Source of the DNA: Micromonospora coxensis
GTDB taxonomy: Bacteria > Actinomycetota > Actinomycetes > Mycobacteriales > Micromonosporaceae
Reading direction: 5' to 3'
Length of the DNA: 64,000 nucleotides
Assembly (NCBI RefSeq): GCF_900090295.1
Contig: NZ_LT607753.1
Span: 2,976,001-3,040,000, forward strand
Under the pieces are notes generated by a model. That model had not been told where the DNA came from. It saw only the letters and a program-made list of their open reading frames with translations, and searched no databases. The translations under genes and the position numbers were made by a program. Each line of letters opens with the position of its first letter. The stretch's first letter is position 1. Shown here in pieces: positions 16,439-24,909 of the stretch.

Positions 16439-17029
16439 TCAGCCGGCCACCCGGATCAGCCGGGCGGAGAGGTGCGGGCTGAGCGGGTGGCCCACACCGG
16501 CCATCTCCTGGGCGTAGAGCAGCGCGCCCTCGACGATGCCGAACAGGCGGGCACCGGCGGTGACCTCCTTGGCGGTGGCGGTACGCAGCACCGCGTCGGT
16601 GGCGAACTCGATCTGGGTGCCCTTGCGCTTGCCGATGTGCAGCTCCATGATCCCGGTCGGGGTCGTCATGAGGGCTTCCAACTCGTCGGTGACCCGGTCG
16701 CCGTCCAGCACCGGACGCCACCAGCCCACCTCACGCCCGGCCGGGCGCACCGGCCGGCTCTGCTCGTCCAGCAGCCAGGCCCGGGACTCGTAGAACAGGA
16801 ACGGACGGCCGTCGTGGCTGATCCGGATCTCCTGCCCGTAGTCGAAGTCCTCGATGGTGGGGAAGCCGCCCCGGCCCCGGCCGCGCCACACCCCGATGTA
16901 CGGCAGCAGGCCGTCCAGCGCCCGGTGCAGCTTCGGGCCGACCCGCAGGTCGTGGCTCTCCTCGTACGGGTACTCCCCGACCGGCGGCGCGTTCAGCCAC
17001 GGCGGTTGCAGCGGATTCTCGTCGCTCAC
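16439..17029 (-). CDS. Nitrobindin-like heme-binding / FABP-like beta-barrel protein
   Basis: A 196-residue protein of the UPF0678/THAP4-like family, a small 10-stranded barrel. The family motif is GVWRGRGRGGFP (GxWxGxGxGxYP type), and the candidate proximal His is in LSPHLSARLIRVAG at the C-terminus. Relatives bind ferric heme and react with NO or isomerise peroxynitrite; the M. tuberculosis homologue Rv0813c was first described as fatty-acid-binding-like. The GTG at 17029 has GGAGG 7 nt upstream. The ribosome-binding site lies inside the last of two 59-bp repeats, and the start codon overlaps the stop of mini-ORF B (GTGA). Confidence 0.86.
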   Translation of the reverse strand: MSDENPLQPPWLNAPPVGEYPYEESHDLRVGPKLHRALDGLLPYIGVWRGRGRGGFPTIEDFDYGQEIRISHDGRPFLFYESRAWLLDEQSRPVRPAGREVGWWRPVLDGDRVTDELEALMTTPTGIMELHIGKRKGTQIEFATDAVLRTATAKEVTAGARLFGIVEGALLYAQEMAGVGHPLSPHLSARLIRVAG

Positions 17030-17088
17030 AGAGCCGCCTCCGTTCGCGACTGCGGGGCTCGCAGACCCGGCTCACTCCTCGCGCTCAC
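17026..17088 (-). CDS. Mini-ORF B of coupled tandem repeat (20 aa)
   Basis: Reads VSARSEPGLRAPQS then RTEAAL. The GTG start at 17088 overlaps the stop of mini-ORF A, and its TGA overlaps the GTG of the nitrobindin-like gene. GGAG lies 8 nt before the start. It differs from mini-ORF A only in the last three codons. Whether the peptide is functional or only serves coupling is unknown. Confidence 0.5.
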   Translation of the reverse strand: MSARSEPGLRAPQSRTEAAL

Positions 17089-17147
17089 CGAGCCATCTCC
17101 GTTCGCGACTGCGGGGCTCGCAGACCCGGCTCACTCCTCGCGCTCAC
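17085..17147 (-). CDS. Mini-ORF A of coupled tandem repeat (20 aa)
   Basis: Reads VSARSEPGLRAPQS then RTEMAR. The GTG start at 17147 overlaps the TGA of the small membrane protein gene (GTGA), with AGAGGA about 6 nt upstream. Its own TGA overlaps the GTG of mini-ORF B. The arrangement means a ribosome could pass from the small membrane gene through both mini-ORFs to the nitrobindin-like gene. Confidence 0.5.
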   Translation of the reverse strand: MSARSEPGLRAPQSRTEMAR

Positions 17148-17251
17148 CAATGTCCTCTCGAAATGCGTACCGCCACGTAGACCAGGCCGCCGGCGAGCGC
17201 GCCGAGGCCGGCGACCAGCAGGCTGACGAACCCGATCTCGGTAACCATCAT
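17144..17251 (-). CDS. Small single-span membrane protein (35 aa)
   Basis: Encodes MMVTEIGFVSLLVAGLGALAG and then GLVYVAVRISRGHW. This is one transmembrane helix with a short basic C-terminus, N-out/C-in by the positive-inside rule. ATG codons at 17257, 17251 and 17248 are all possible; TAGGAT (17256-17261) 7 nt before 17248 would allow a leaderless start there. It is divergent from the DsrE gene (starts about 20 bp apart) and is the first gene of the coupled chain leading to the nitrobindin-like gene. Function is unknown. Confidence 0.65.
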   Translation of the reverse strand: MMVTEIGFVSLLVAGLGALAGGLVYVAVRISRGHW

Positions 17252-17272
17252 GGTCATCCTATGCTGGCTGCC

Positions 17273-17635
17273 ATGGCTCGCACTCTCGTCGTCAAGGCCA
17301 CCGCCGGGGCGGACGCGCCCGAGCGGTGCGCCCAGGCCTTCACCGTCGCCGCCACCGCCGCGGCCGCCGGGGTGGAGGTGTCGCTCTGGCTGACCGGTGA
17401 GTCGACGTGGTTCGCGCTCCCCGGCCGGGCGGAGCAGTTCGAGCTGCCGCACTCCGCGCCCCTGGCCGAACTGCTGCACGTCATCCTGACCACCGGCCGG
17501 GTGACCGCGTGCACCCAGTGCGCCGCCCGCCGGGACATCGGCCCGGGCGACGTACTCCCCGGCGTCCGCATCGCCGGCGCGGCCGTCTTCGTCGAGGAGA
17601 CGATGGCCGAGGGAGCGCAGGCGCTCGTCTACTGA
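17273..17635 (+). CDS. DsrE/DsrF-like sulfur-relay family protein
   Basis: A 120-residue DsrE-fold protein. It begins ARTLVVKATAGADAPERCAQAF and has the ALPGRAEQF loop and a CTQC motif (CxxC) where DsrE/TusD proteins carry the active Cys. A role in carrying sulfane sulfur is plausible given the sulfurtransferase genes 4 kb away, but it is not shown. The ATG at 17273 follows TATGCT (17260-17265) by 7 nt. It is divergent from the small membrane protein. Confidence 0.82.
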   Translation: MARTLVVKATAGADAPERCAQAFTVAATAAAAGVEVSLWLTGESTWFALPGRAEQFELPHSAPLAELLHVILTTGRVTACTQCAARRDIGPGDVLPGVRIAGAAVFVEETMAEGAQALVY

Positions 17636-17716
17636 CCGGCCGCGCCCGGCGAATCCGCACCGCGCGGCCTGCCGATACCGGCCCGACGGGTCCCTCGGCT
17701 GCCTACGATTCTGAGT

Positions 17717-18094
17717 GTGTCCGAGGCGATCGAGCAGTTCTTCGCATCGCTGCCGGCGCGCGCCCCGGCGGTCCTGCGCGCCCCGATCAGCGGGACCCTC
17801 CAGATCGACCTCGCCACCGGCAACCGCACCGACCACTGGCTGGTCCAGCTCGGGCCGGGCGAGGCGGTCGTCAACCGGGCGCGCGGCCCGGCCGACGCGA
17901 TCTGGAACAGCAGTACCGACCTCTTCGAACGGCTGGTGACCGGCCGTGCGCAGAGTCTCTCCGCAGTTCTGCGCAACGAGACGACCTACAGCGGCAACGT
18001 CATGCTCCTCCTCGTCTTCCGGCGGTTCTTCCCCAACCCGCCGGGCGTGCGCGACCCCCGGGAGACCGCCCGGGAACAGGCCCGGCGCGGATGA
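17717..18094 (+). CDS. SCP2 sterol-binding domain protein
   Basis: A 125-residue single SCP2-like domain (SGTLQIDLATGNRTDHWLVQLGPGEAVVNR... DLFERLVTGRAQSLSAVLRNETTYSGNV). These domains bind lipids or sterols in a hydrophobic tunnel. The GTG at 17717 follows TACGAT by 7 nt (leaderless). Its stop overlaps the ATG of the debranching-enzyme gene (ATGA), so the two are co-translated, a pairing whose meaning is unclear. Confidence 0.82.
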   Translation: MSEAIEQFFASLPARAPAVLRAPISGTLQIDLATGNRTDHWLVQLGPGEAVVNRARGPADAIWNSSTDLFERLVTGRAQSLSAVLRNETTYSGNVMLLLVFRRFFPNPPGVRDPRETAREQARRG

Positions 18095-20148
18095 TGAAGC
18101 AGCTGGTCAGCATCCTCGACGGCAACACCTTCCTGGTCAGCGACCGGCGCGGGGACATCGAGCCGTCGTACGACTTCCCCACCGGGCTCTTCTCGTTCGA
18201 CACCCGGTTCCTCTCCACCTGGCTGCTCACCCTGGACGGCGAACGGCTGCACGCGCTCTCCATCGACGACGCGAAGTCCTTCCGCACCCGGTTCTTCCTC
18301 GTCCCCGGCGAGCCCACCCACTACCTCGACGCCAAGGTGTCGGTCATCCGCAGCCGGGCGATCGGCGGCAGCCTCGGCGAGGAGTTGACCGTGCTCAACC
18401 ACTCCGAGCGGGAGATGCGGTTCACCGTCCGGATGGACATGGGCTCCGACTTCGCCGACCTGTTCGAGATCAAGCACCAACGGCGGAAGAAGGGGGCCGC
18501 CACCGCGGTCGTCGGGGAGAACGAGCTGCGGCTGATCTACCGGCGGGAGGCGTTCCACCGGGAGGCCGTGATCACCAGCACCGCGCCGGCGCAGGTCGAC
18601 CAGGGCGGGATGACCTGGTCGGTCCTGATCGGGCCGCACCAGGAGTGGAGCACCCGGCTGCACGTGGCGACGATGATCTACGGCGCCCGGGGCGAGGACT
18701 TCCGGGCCACCACCCCGCTGGGCGGCATCCGCAGCCCGGAGGCGATCCAGATCGAGCAGCAGCAACTGGTCGACCGGGCGCCGAAGCTGGGCTGCGACTG
18801 CGAGCCGCTGGCCGGGGCGTACCACCAGAGCCTCAACGACCTGGGCGCGCTGCGGTACGAGTCGATCGCGCTCGGCGTACGGCTGCTCGCCGCCGGCCTG
18901 CCGTGGTTCATGACCCTGTTCGGTCGGGACAGCATCCTGACCTCGCTCCAGGTGCTGCCGTTCCTGCCCGAACTGGTGCCGCCGACCATCAAGATGCTCG
19001 CCGGCCTGCAGGGGTACCGCCTCGACGACTTCCGCGACGAGGAGCCCGGCAAGATCCTGCACGAGCTGCGGTACGGCGAGACCGCCGGCTTCGAGGAACA
19101 GCCGCACTCCCCGTACTACGGCTCGGCCGACTCGACGCCGCTCTTCGTCATCCTGCTCGACGAGTACGAGCGCTGGACCGGCGACGACCAACTGGTCAAG
19201 CAACTGGAGTTCTCGGCACGGGCCGCGCTGAACTGGATCGGCACCTACGGCGACCTGCTCGGCACCGGGTACCTCTGGTACCAGACCCGCAACCCGGAGA
19301 CGGGCCTGGCGAACCAGTGCTGGAAGGACTCCTGGGACTCCATCTCGTACGCCGACGGCCGGCTGCCCGGCTTCCCCCGGGCCACCTGCGAACTCCAGGG
19401 GTACGCGTACGACGCGAAGCTGCGCGGCGCCCGGATGGCCCGGCTGTTCTGGAACGACCCGGCCTACGCCGACCAGTTGGAGCGGGAGGCCGCCCTGCTC
19501 AAGGAGCGCTTCAACCGGGACTTCTGGATCCCGGAACGGGACTACTACGCGCTCGCCCTCGACCCGGAGGGACGGCACGTGGACGCCCTCTCCTCCAACA
19601 TCGGGCACCTGCTGTGGAGCGGCATCGTCGACGAGAACCGGGCCGAACGGGTCGCGAACCATCTGCTGGGCCCCCGGCTCTTCTCCGGGTGGGGTGTCCG
19701 TACCCTCGCCACGGAGCAGGGGCGGTACAACCCGGTCGGCTACCACGTCGGGACGGTCTGGCCCTTCGACAACTCCTTCATCGCCTGGGGACTGGCCCGC
19801 TACGGCTTCCGGGAGGAGGCCGGGAAGATCTGCGAGAGCATGCTCAGCGCCTCCCACTACTTCGACGGCCGACTCCCGGAGGCGTTCGCCGGCTACGACC
19901 GCAGCCTCACCGAGTACCCGGTGCAGTACCCGACGGCGTGCAGCCCGCAGGCCTGGTCGGCGGGGACGCCCCTGCTGCTGCTCCGGGTGCTGCTCGGGCT
20001 GGAGCCGCAGGGCGAGCACCTGATCATCGACCCGGCGGTGCCGGAGGGCATGGGCCGGGTGGAGCTGCTCGACATCCCCGGCCGGTGGGGCAAGGTCGAC
20101 GCCCTGGGCCGCAGCCGGACCGCCCAGGACAACATGCGCGGCAACTGA
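18091..20148 (+). CDS. Glycogen debranching N-terminal domain / amylo-alpha-1,6-glucosidase family protein
   Basis: A 685-residue protein. Residues 1-200 match the GDE_N_bis-type beta-sandwich (ILDGNTFLVSDRRGDIEPSYDFPTGLFSFDTRFLS). The rest is an alpha/alpha six-barrel glycosidase of the GH63/GH15-like amylo-alpha-1,6-glucosidase group, with conserved blocks LPWFMTLFGRDSILTSLQ, QCWKDSWDS, GRLPEAFAGYDR and YPTACSPQAWSAGTPLLLL. The likely role is hydrolysis of alpha-glucan branches or storage trehalose/glycogen oligomers in the cytoplasm. The ATG at 18091 overlaps the SCP2 stop. No other glycogen genes are adjacent. Confidence 0.88.
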   Translation: MMKQLVSILDGNTFLVSDRRGDIEPSYDFPTGLFSFDTRFLSTWLLTLDGERLHALSIDDAKSFRTRFFLVPGEPTHYLDAKVSVIRSRAIGGSLGEELTVLNHSEREMRFTVRMDMGSDFADLFEIKHQRRKKGAATAVVGENELRLIYRREAFHREAVITSTAPAQVDQGGMTWSVLIGPHQEWSTRLHVATMIYGARGEDFRATTPLGGIRSPEAIQIEQQQLVDRAPKLGCDCEPLAGAYHQSLNDLGALRYESIALGVRLLAAGLPWFMTLFGRDSILTSLQVLPFLPELVPPTIKMLAGLQGYRLDDFRDEEPGKILHELRYGETAGFEEQPHSPYYGSADSTPLFVILLDEYERWTGDDQLVKQLEFSARAALNWIGTYGDLLGTGYLWYQTRNPETGLANQCWKDSWDSISYADGRLPGFPRATCELQGYAYDAKLRGARMARLFWNDPAYADQLEREAALLKERFNRDFWIPERDYYALALDPEGRHVDALSSNIGHLLWSGIVDENRAERVANHLLGPRLFSGWGVRTLATEQGRYNPVGYHVGTVWPFDNSFIAWGLARYGFREEAGKICESMLSASHYFDGRLPEAFAGYDRSLTEYPVQYPTACSPQAWSAGTPLLLLRVLLGLEPQGEHLIIDPAVPEGMGRVELLDIPGRWGKVDALGRSRTAQDNMRGN

Positions 20149-20188
20149 TCCCGCGGCAGCGGCAGCCGGCTCAGGAGCCGTGCGGCAC

Positions 20189-21040
20189 TCAGGCGCAGCC
20201 GGTGGAGGCGGCCAGGCGCACCTGCTCGCCGGTCGCGTCGGCCAGGAGGACGACCGGGCCGCGCCGCCAGGCGTACACCTCGGGGGTGTCTACCAGCGCG
20301 GCGCCGGCGGCCAGCGGCTTCAGCCCGGCCAGCGACACCGGCGCGGGGCCCGCCTCGACCCATCTGGTCCGCGCGGTCCCGCCGCCCGGGCAGGCGGCCA
20401 CGACCTGCTCGACCGAGTCGTCGGCCGGACGGCCCAGCGCCCGCAGCGCCTCGTCCAGCGCGGGTTCACCGGGGTACCCCGGCAGCAGGTCGGCGAGCGC
20501 CACCTCGTCCAGCGGGCGGCAGCCCGTCTCCACCGTGAACCGGACCCGCCCCGGCGTGGTGACCCGCCCCTCGACCAGCACGAACTCCCCCGCGTCGGCG
20601 CGCAGCCGGGGGCCCTCCGAGCTGACCCGCACCCCGGCCCGCCAGTCCCCGGGCAGCCGGTCGGCGACCGACTCCAGCAGCCCCCGCTCGCCGCCCTCGG
20701 CCACCACCACGTCGACGCCCCGGGTCAGCTCGGCGCCGTCGTCCATCGGGGTGACCCGGCAGCCCTCCTCGACCTGTCGTCCGGTCATCGCCCAGGCGCC
20801 GTCACCGACGGCGACGACGAGCTGCCCGACCGCGCGGTCGACCACCGGGAGGGCCTGGCCCAGGGTGCGCTGCTCGCGCACGGTCGGGGTGTCGGTCCGC
20901 ACCGACCACCAGGTCAGCCCGGCGAGCAGCACCGTCCAGAGCACGGTCACGGCCAGCAACCAGCGCGGCCACCCGCTGCGGGGGGCCGGCTCGGGGGGAC
21001 CACTCGGCGGGGCCCACCCCGCCTGGACTGCGCCGCTCAC
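20189..21040 (-). CDS. Membrane-anchored hypothetical protein
   Basis: A 283-residue protein I do not recognise. A Pro-rich N-terminus is followed by one transmembrane segment at about residues 25-45 (WPRWLLAVTVLWTVLLAGLTWW) and a roughly 230-residue extracellular domain. That domain has four Cys (EEGCRV, ETGCRP, AACPGG, STGCA) that could form two disulfides. The GTG start at 21040 is preceded by a weak CACCAT hexamer at 6 nt. It lies downstream of the sseC terminator and is convergent with the debranching gene. Confidence 0.75.
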   Translation of the reverse strand: MSGAVQAGWAPPSGPPEPAPRSGWPRWLLAVTVLWTVLLAGLTWWSVRTDTPTVREQRTLGQALPVVDRAVGQLVVAVGDGAWAMTGRQVEEGCRVTPMDDGAELTRGVDVVVAEGGERGLLESVADRLPGDWRAGVRVSSEGPRLRADAGEFVLVEGRVTTPGRVRFTVETGCRPLDEVALADLLPGYPGEPALDEALRALGRPADDSVEQVVAACPGGGTARTRWVEAGPAPVSLAGLKPLAAGAALVDTPEVYAWRRGPVVLLADATGEQVRLAASTGCA

Positions 21041-21213
21041 CCGGCCATGGTGTCACGCGCCCGCCGCCCGTCTCCGCCGGCCCGCGCCGGGCCCACCCGC
21101 CGGTGCGGGTCCAGGCGGGCGCGACGCCCCGTCCCCGACGGCGCCGAGCCGGCCCGGGGTGGATCCCACCCAGGGGCCGCACCCCACCGGCCGCCCGATC
21201 CCGGGAAGCGGTC

Positions 21214-21249
21214 GGGGCCGGTCACCCTCGGCGGAGGGTGACCGGCCCC
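21214..21249 (-). terminator. Strong hairpin terminator after the cysA-sseC operon
   Basis: A perfect 15-bp stem (GGGGCCGGTCACCCT with AGGGTGACCGGCCCC) and a 6-nt loop, 20 bp after the stop of the DUF1416 gene. Confidence 0.8.
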
Positions 21250-21268
21250 GGGCCGATCAGAGCGTGGG

Positions 21269-21592
21269 TCAGGCGGCGACGGTCACCGAGACCTCGTTGA
21301 TCCCGCGCTCGGCGGTCACGGCGGTGTCGCCGTTGCCGTGCCGGGACAGCGCCCGCAGCGTCCAGCTGCCCGGCGCGGCGAAGAAGCGGAACTGCCCGGC
21401 CGGGGAGGTGACCACCTCGGCGGTGAACTCACCGGTGGAGTCGAGCAGCCGGACGTACGCGCCCGGCACGGTCTCGCCCGCGTCGGAGCGGACGACACCG
21501 GTGATGACGGTCTCCTTCTCCAGGTCCAGGCTGGCCGGCAGCGGCGCGGCCTGGTCGGGAGCGGCGCAACCGGCGGCGGTAGGAGCAGTCAT
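21269..21592 (-). CDS. sseC: SseC/DUF1416 family protein
   Basis: A 107-residue protein with a carboxypeptidase-regulatory-like beta-sandwich (ETVITGVVRSDAGETVPGAYVRLLDSTGEFTAEVVTSPAGQFRFFAAPGSWTLR). It is the conserved companion of CysA-type sulfurtransferases in actinomycetes (SseC2, Rv0814c in M. tuberculosis). Its role is unproven, but strict co-occurrence suggests help in thiosulfate or sulfane-sulfur handling. The ATG at 21592 lies 5 bp after the sulfurtransferase stop, so the two form one operon. Confidence 0.88.
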   Translation of the reverse strand: MTAPTAAGCAAPDQAAPLPASLDLEKETVITGVVRSDAGETVPGAYVRLLDSTGEFTAEVVTSPAGQFRFFAAPGSWTLRALSRHGNGDTAVTAERGINEVSVTVAA

Positions 21593-21597
21593 GGTGA

Positions 21598-22446
21598 TCA
21601 GGCCTCCCCGGGCTCGTCGCCGAGCGCCACCGGCACACCGACCAGCGAGCCGTACTCGGTCCAGGATCCGTCGTAGTTCTTCACGTTGCGGTGGCCGAGC
21701 AGCTCCTGCAGCACGAACCAGGTGTGCGAGGAACGCTCGCCGATCCGGCAGTACGCGATGGTCTCCCGGCTGTCGTCCAGCCCGGCGTCGGCGTAGATCT
21801 TGCGCAGCTCGTCGTCGGACTTGAAGGTGCCGTCCTCGTTGGCCGCCTTGGACCACGGCACGCTGATCGCGGTCGGCACGTGGCCGGCGCGCTGCGCCTG
21901 CTCCTGCGGCAGGTGGGCGGGGGCGAGCAGCCGGCCGGCGTACTCGTCGGGGCTGCGCACGTCGACCAGGTTCTTGGTGCCGATCGCGGCGACCACGTCG
22001 TCCCGGAAGGCGCGGATCGAGGTGTCCGGCTCCTGCGCGACGTACTGGGTGCGGGGGCGCTCCACCTTGTCGGTGACCAGCGGGCGGGCGTCCAGCTCCC
22101 ACTTCTTGCGGCCGCCGTCGAGCAGCTTGACGGCGCGGTGGCCGTAGAGCTTGAAGTACCAGTACGCGTACGCGGCGAACCAGTTGTTGTTGCCGCCGTA
22201 GAGGACGACGAGGTCGTCGTTGGCGATGCCCCGCTCCGACAGGAGCGCCTCGAACTGGGCCTTGTTGACGAAGTCCCGGCGGACCGGGTCCTGCAGGTCG
22301 GTCTTCCAGTCGAGCTTGATCGCCCCGGCGATGTGGCCGGTGTCGTAGGCCGAGGTGTCCTCGTCGACCTCGACGAAGACGACGCCCGGGGCGTCGATGT
22401 TCTTCTCGGCCCACTCGGCCGAGACGAGTGCGGTGTCGCGACTCAT
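21598..22446 (-). CDS. cysA: Thiosulfate sulfurtransferase (rhodanese, CysA2-type)
   Basis: A 282-residue tandem rhodanese. The catalytic Cys is in the second domain within YCRIGERSSHTWF. The first domain contains RRDFVNKAQFEALLSERGI and is the inactive copy. The enzyme transfers sulfane sulfur from thiosulfate to cyanide or thiols. The ATG at 22446 has GGGAG 8 nt upstream. About 200 nt upstream lies a Cys-rich leader peptide, so expression probably responds to cysteine supply. It is followed directly by sseC. Confidence 0.92.
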   Translation of the reverse strand: MSRDTALVSAEWAEKNIDAPGVVFVEVDEDTSAYDTGHIAGAIKLDWKTDLQDPVRRDFVNKAQFEALLSERGIANDDLVVLYGGNNNWFAAYAYWYFKLYGHRAVKLLDGGRKKWELDARPLVTDKVERPRTQYVAQEPDTSIRAFRDDVVAAIGTKNLVDVRSPDEYAGRLLAPAHLPQEQAQRAGHVPTAISVPWSKAANEDGTFKSDDELRKIYADAGLDDSRETIAYCRIGERSSHTWFVLQELLGHRNVKNYDGSWTEYGSLVGVPVALGDEPGEA

Positions 22447-22618
22447 CAGATCACTCCCTGGTGAGGATGGATGGTGAGCCAGCGCGGGGATCGAAATCGG
22501 TGATTGTCGCACCACGCGCGGGACCCATAGAGGAACGGATCACGGGTTCGTGCGACGGCGCCGCTGCCGGGCGTACGGGAGAGAACCGGAAAGGGTGCGA
22601 AGGACCCTGAGTGCCGGT

Positions 22619-22633
22619 GGCCGCTAGGCGGCC
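22619..22633 (-). promoter_or_regulatory. Small hairpin downstream of the Cys leader peptide
   Basis: GGCCGC and GCGGCC flank a TAG loop, 17 nt after the leader stop and about 170 nt before cysA. It is a candidate element for attenuation or ribosome-release control. This is inference from position only. Confidence 0.35.
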
Positions 22634-22649
22634 GGAGACAGCCCCGCCG

Positions 22650-22727
22650 TCAGATGACGGAGCGACACAGGCAGGTGGCCACGCGGCACAGGTCGACCGC
22701 GCGCCGTTTGGTGAGGTGCGTCCCCAT
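22650..22727 (-). CDS. Polycysteine leader peptide upstream of cysA
   Basis: A 25-residue ORF reading [18 protein letters not shown] and then CLCRSVI, with three Cys and the RRxVDLCRV core of actinobacterial sulfur-gene leader peptides. The ATG at 22727 follows a TAGGCT -10 (22736-22741) by 8 nt, so it starts the transcript. In mycobacteria, leaderless polycysteine ORFs upstream of cysA-type genes are known to attenuate downstream expression when cysteine is plentiful. The same behaviour here is inferred. Confidence 0.85.
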   Translation of the reverse strand: MGTHLTKRRAVDLCRVATCLCRSVI

Positions 22728-22842
22728 GAGCAGGGAGCCTACCAGCGGTCCCGGGGAGTGCCACCGCACCGACCAGCATCCGGGACGCCGACCGGAACGG
22801 ACCGGCCGACGCCCCGGCGGTGGGCAGGGGTTCCGCCGCCGC

Positions 22843-23631
22843 TCAGGCGGCCTGGTTGAGGGGTACGTCCTTCGCGTCGGCGGTCACCGTGAGCCCCTCG
22901 GGACGCGGTTCCACCTTGCGGACGTTGAGCTGGAACGGCAGCTCCGGCAGGGGCACGTCGATCGAGATGCCCCGGGCGTAGTTGCTGAGCAGCGTCCGGG
23001 CCAGCGGCACCGGCGGCAGCCCCTCGGCGTCCAGGTCGTTGAAGCGCAACGCCACCTTGTTGCCCTCGGCGACGGTCACCTCGGCGGTGCCGGTGACGGT
23101 GAGCTTCTGCCCGAGGATGTCCACCGGGGCGGTGACGACGAGCCGGCCGTCCTGCTCGCCGAGCTCGAGCCCGGGTCGGTCCAGCAGCTTCGCCAGGCTG
23201 TCGTAGGTGACCGTGCCGGTGCCGTTCACGGTCTCGGCGACCACGTCGCCCTGCCCGGAGCGGAGGGTGTCCAGGGACGCCTGGACATTGCGGGCGTCCA
23301 CGTCGAGGCGGGGCACGCTCACCGCGTTCCCCTCGACCGCGCCCTGCACGTCGGTGAGGACGATGGAGATCCGCTCGTACCGGCCGGCCACCACCTGGGT
23401 GAGGAACGGGAAGCCGCCGACGTCGACCTGCGGCGGGGCGGACTGCGCCTGCTGCTTGGCGATCTCCTGCTTCACCTGGTCGGCGATGGCGCGTTCGGCC
23501 ACTCCGGCCGCCACCCGGTCGGCCACCACCAGCAGCCCGACCAGGAGCAGCAGCAGGACGAGCAGCGTCACGAGCACCTTGCGCCCGCGCCGCCGGGGAC
23601 GCTCCTCGTACGCCGGGTACGCCTCAGCCAC
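22843..23631 (-). CDS. LmeA-like DUF2993 domain protein
   Basis: A 262-residue protein with a basic N-terminus, one transmembrane helix or signal anchor at about residues 18-40 ([18 protein letters not shown]), and a DUF2993 domain ([22 protein letters not shown]). The M. tuberculosis homologue LmeA (Rv0817c) is a periplasmic factor for lipomannan/lipoarabinomannan mannan elongation with phospholipid-binding activity. Micromonosporaceae also carry lipoglycans, so a related role is possible. The GTG at 23631 has GGAGG 6 nt upstream. It is upstream of, and in the same direction as, the cysA leader. Confidence 0.85.
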   Translation of the reverse strand: MAEAYPAYEERPRRRGRKVLVTLLVLLLLLVGLLVVADRVAAGVAERAIADQVKQEIAKQQAQSAPPQVDVGGFPFLTQVVAGRYERISIVLTDVQGAVEGNAVSVPRLDVDARNVQASLDTLRSGQGDVVAETVNGTGTVTYDSLAKLLDRPGLELGEQDGRLVVTAPVDILGQKLTVTGTAEVTVAEGNKVALRFNDLDAEGLPPVPLARTLLSNYARGISIDVPLPELPFQLNVRKVEPRPEGLTVTADAKDVPLNQAA

Positions 23632-23736
23632 GCCGCCTCCTTGTCGTCGCCGTCGCGCTCCGCGACGCCTCTCCTACCGGCGTCGCCACGCGGCGCCACC
23701 GTTGGTACCCGACCGCCGGAACGCTCAACCGTCCAC

Positions 23737-24783
23737 TCAGAGGAACAGCACGCACATGGCGTACGCGGCCGGCGCGGCCAGCGCGAAGCCGCCGAGCGGC
23801 CCCTGCATGTGCCGGGCGATCCACAACGTCGGCGGCTCACCGGCCATCAGCCGGCCCGCCTCGGCGTACCCCACCGCGAGGTCGGCCAGGACGGCGGCGA
23901 CCGCCGCGACCAGGCCGATGATCGCGGCCCGGGTGGGCGTGAACGGGGTGACCAGGTAGCTGCCGAGGACGGCGCTGACCAGGGTGCCGGCCATCGCGCC
24001 GCCGACCACGCCGGCCGCTCCCCGGGGCACCTGCGGGGCGAGCCGTGGCCACGGCGCCACCGCGTCGGTGAGCCGGGCGACGGTGAGCGCGACGCCGCTG
24101 GCGGTCAGGCAGACGGTGATCGCCTGGGTGCCGGCCGGGATCCGGCTGAGGGTGATCAGCGTGCCGAACGCGACCACCCCGACCACGATCAGCAGCGTGG
24201 TGCCGAGCGAGTCGGTGACCCGTACCCGGTCGACCCGGCGGACGAGCTGGCCGAGCACGCCGAGCAGGAATCCACCCGCGGCCACGTACCCCAGGGGGGC
24301 CAGGCCGGCGACGTCGGACTGCACCGCGGCGGTGTCGGCCGCGGCGGCCACCGCGGCGCTGACCAGGGCGACGAGCAGCAGCGCGGGCGGGCGCATGGCC
24401 ATCGTCCAGGCCAGGACGAAGAGCAGTTGCACGCCGAAGACGATGAACGCGAAGGGCAGGCGGTGCCCCGGGCCCGCGGTCTGCGCACCGAGCACCAGAC
24501 CCACGCCGAGCAGGGCGGCGAAGCCCGCGACGGTCAGCGAGAGCGGCTTGCGCACCTCGACCGGCTCGACGTCCTCCTCCTCCGGCTCGACCGGCTCGTC
24601 CTCGGCGCGGCGGGGCGGGCCGCCCTTGCGGAAGCGGCGCGGCCCACGTTCCCGCCGGCCGCCGTCGTCGGCCGGGCCGGTGCGCGGCCCCGGCGGGAGC
24701 CCGCGGGAGGAGCCGGCCGGCCCCGGGTGCGCGTCGTCGGCCCACGGCTCGTGGCCGGTCTCGGGCGAGGTGGAGGGAAACAC
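23737..24783 (-). CDS. Polytopic membrane protein of unknown function
   Basis: A 348-residue protein. The first 78 residues are charged and low complexity ([17 protein letters not shown] then [15 protein letters not shown]) and probably cytoplasmic. About eight to nine hydrophobic segments follow to the C-terminus. I do not recognise a family motif. It lies between the LmeA-like gene (same strand) and glnR (divergent). The GTG start follows a CACGAT hexamer by 6 nt. Confidence 0.75.
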   Translation of the reverse strand: MFPSTSPETGHEPWADDAHPGPAGSSRGLPPGPRTGPADDGGRRERGPRRFRKGGPPRRAEDEPVEPEEEDVEPVEVRKPLSLTVAGFAALLGVGLVLGAQTAGPGHRLPFAFIVFGVQLLFVLAWTMAMRPPALLLVALVSAAVAAAADTAAVQSDVAGLAPLGYVAAGGFLLGVLGQLVRRVDRVRVTDSLGTTLLIVVGVVAFGTLITLSRIPAGTQAITVCLTASGVALTVARLTDAVAPWPRLAPQVPRGAAGVVGGAMAGTLVSAVLGSYLVTPFTPTRAAIIGLVAAVAAVLADLAVGYAEAGRLMAGEPPTLWIARHMQGPLGGFALAAPAAYAMCVLFL

Positions 24784-24909
24784 GCCCCGATCGTGCCAGA
24801 CCAGGCCGCTCCGACGGAGGTCACGGTTTCGGCAACGTTAAAACCTGCGGCGCGATCGTGGGCAGATCCGACAAAGGGGAAAGGACGAGCCGGCCTCACC
24901 TGGGCGATC

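Larger units (their letters stand above)
17026..17147 (-). repeat. Two 59-bp tandem repeats, each an RBS plus mini-ORF unit
   Basis: The two units are identical over more than 50 bp and differ around 17030-17035 and 17090-17096. The 59-bp period equals a 63-nt ORF minus a 4-nt GTGA overlap, so duplication keeps every stop-start junction intact. Each unit also carries the GGAG site for the next start. I recall similar intergenic units in Micromonospora genomes but could not check this. Confidence 0.8.

Noticed and set aside
17986..20019. Very long open frame antisense to the debranching-enzyme gene
   Set aside because: It is the complement of a clearly conserved enzyme, and its composition (Val/Gly/Asp/Arg/Leu-rich) is typical of high-GC antisense frames.
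17946..21824. 1,292-codon open frame on the plus strand
   Set aside because: It runs out of frame through SCP2, the debranching enzyme and antisense genes and is Arg/Pro/Ala-rich with no domain. It is an artefact of few stop codons at 73% GC.
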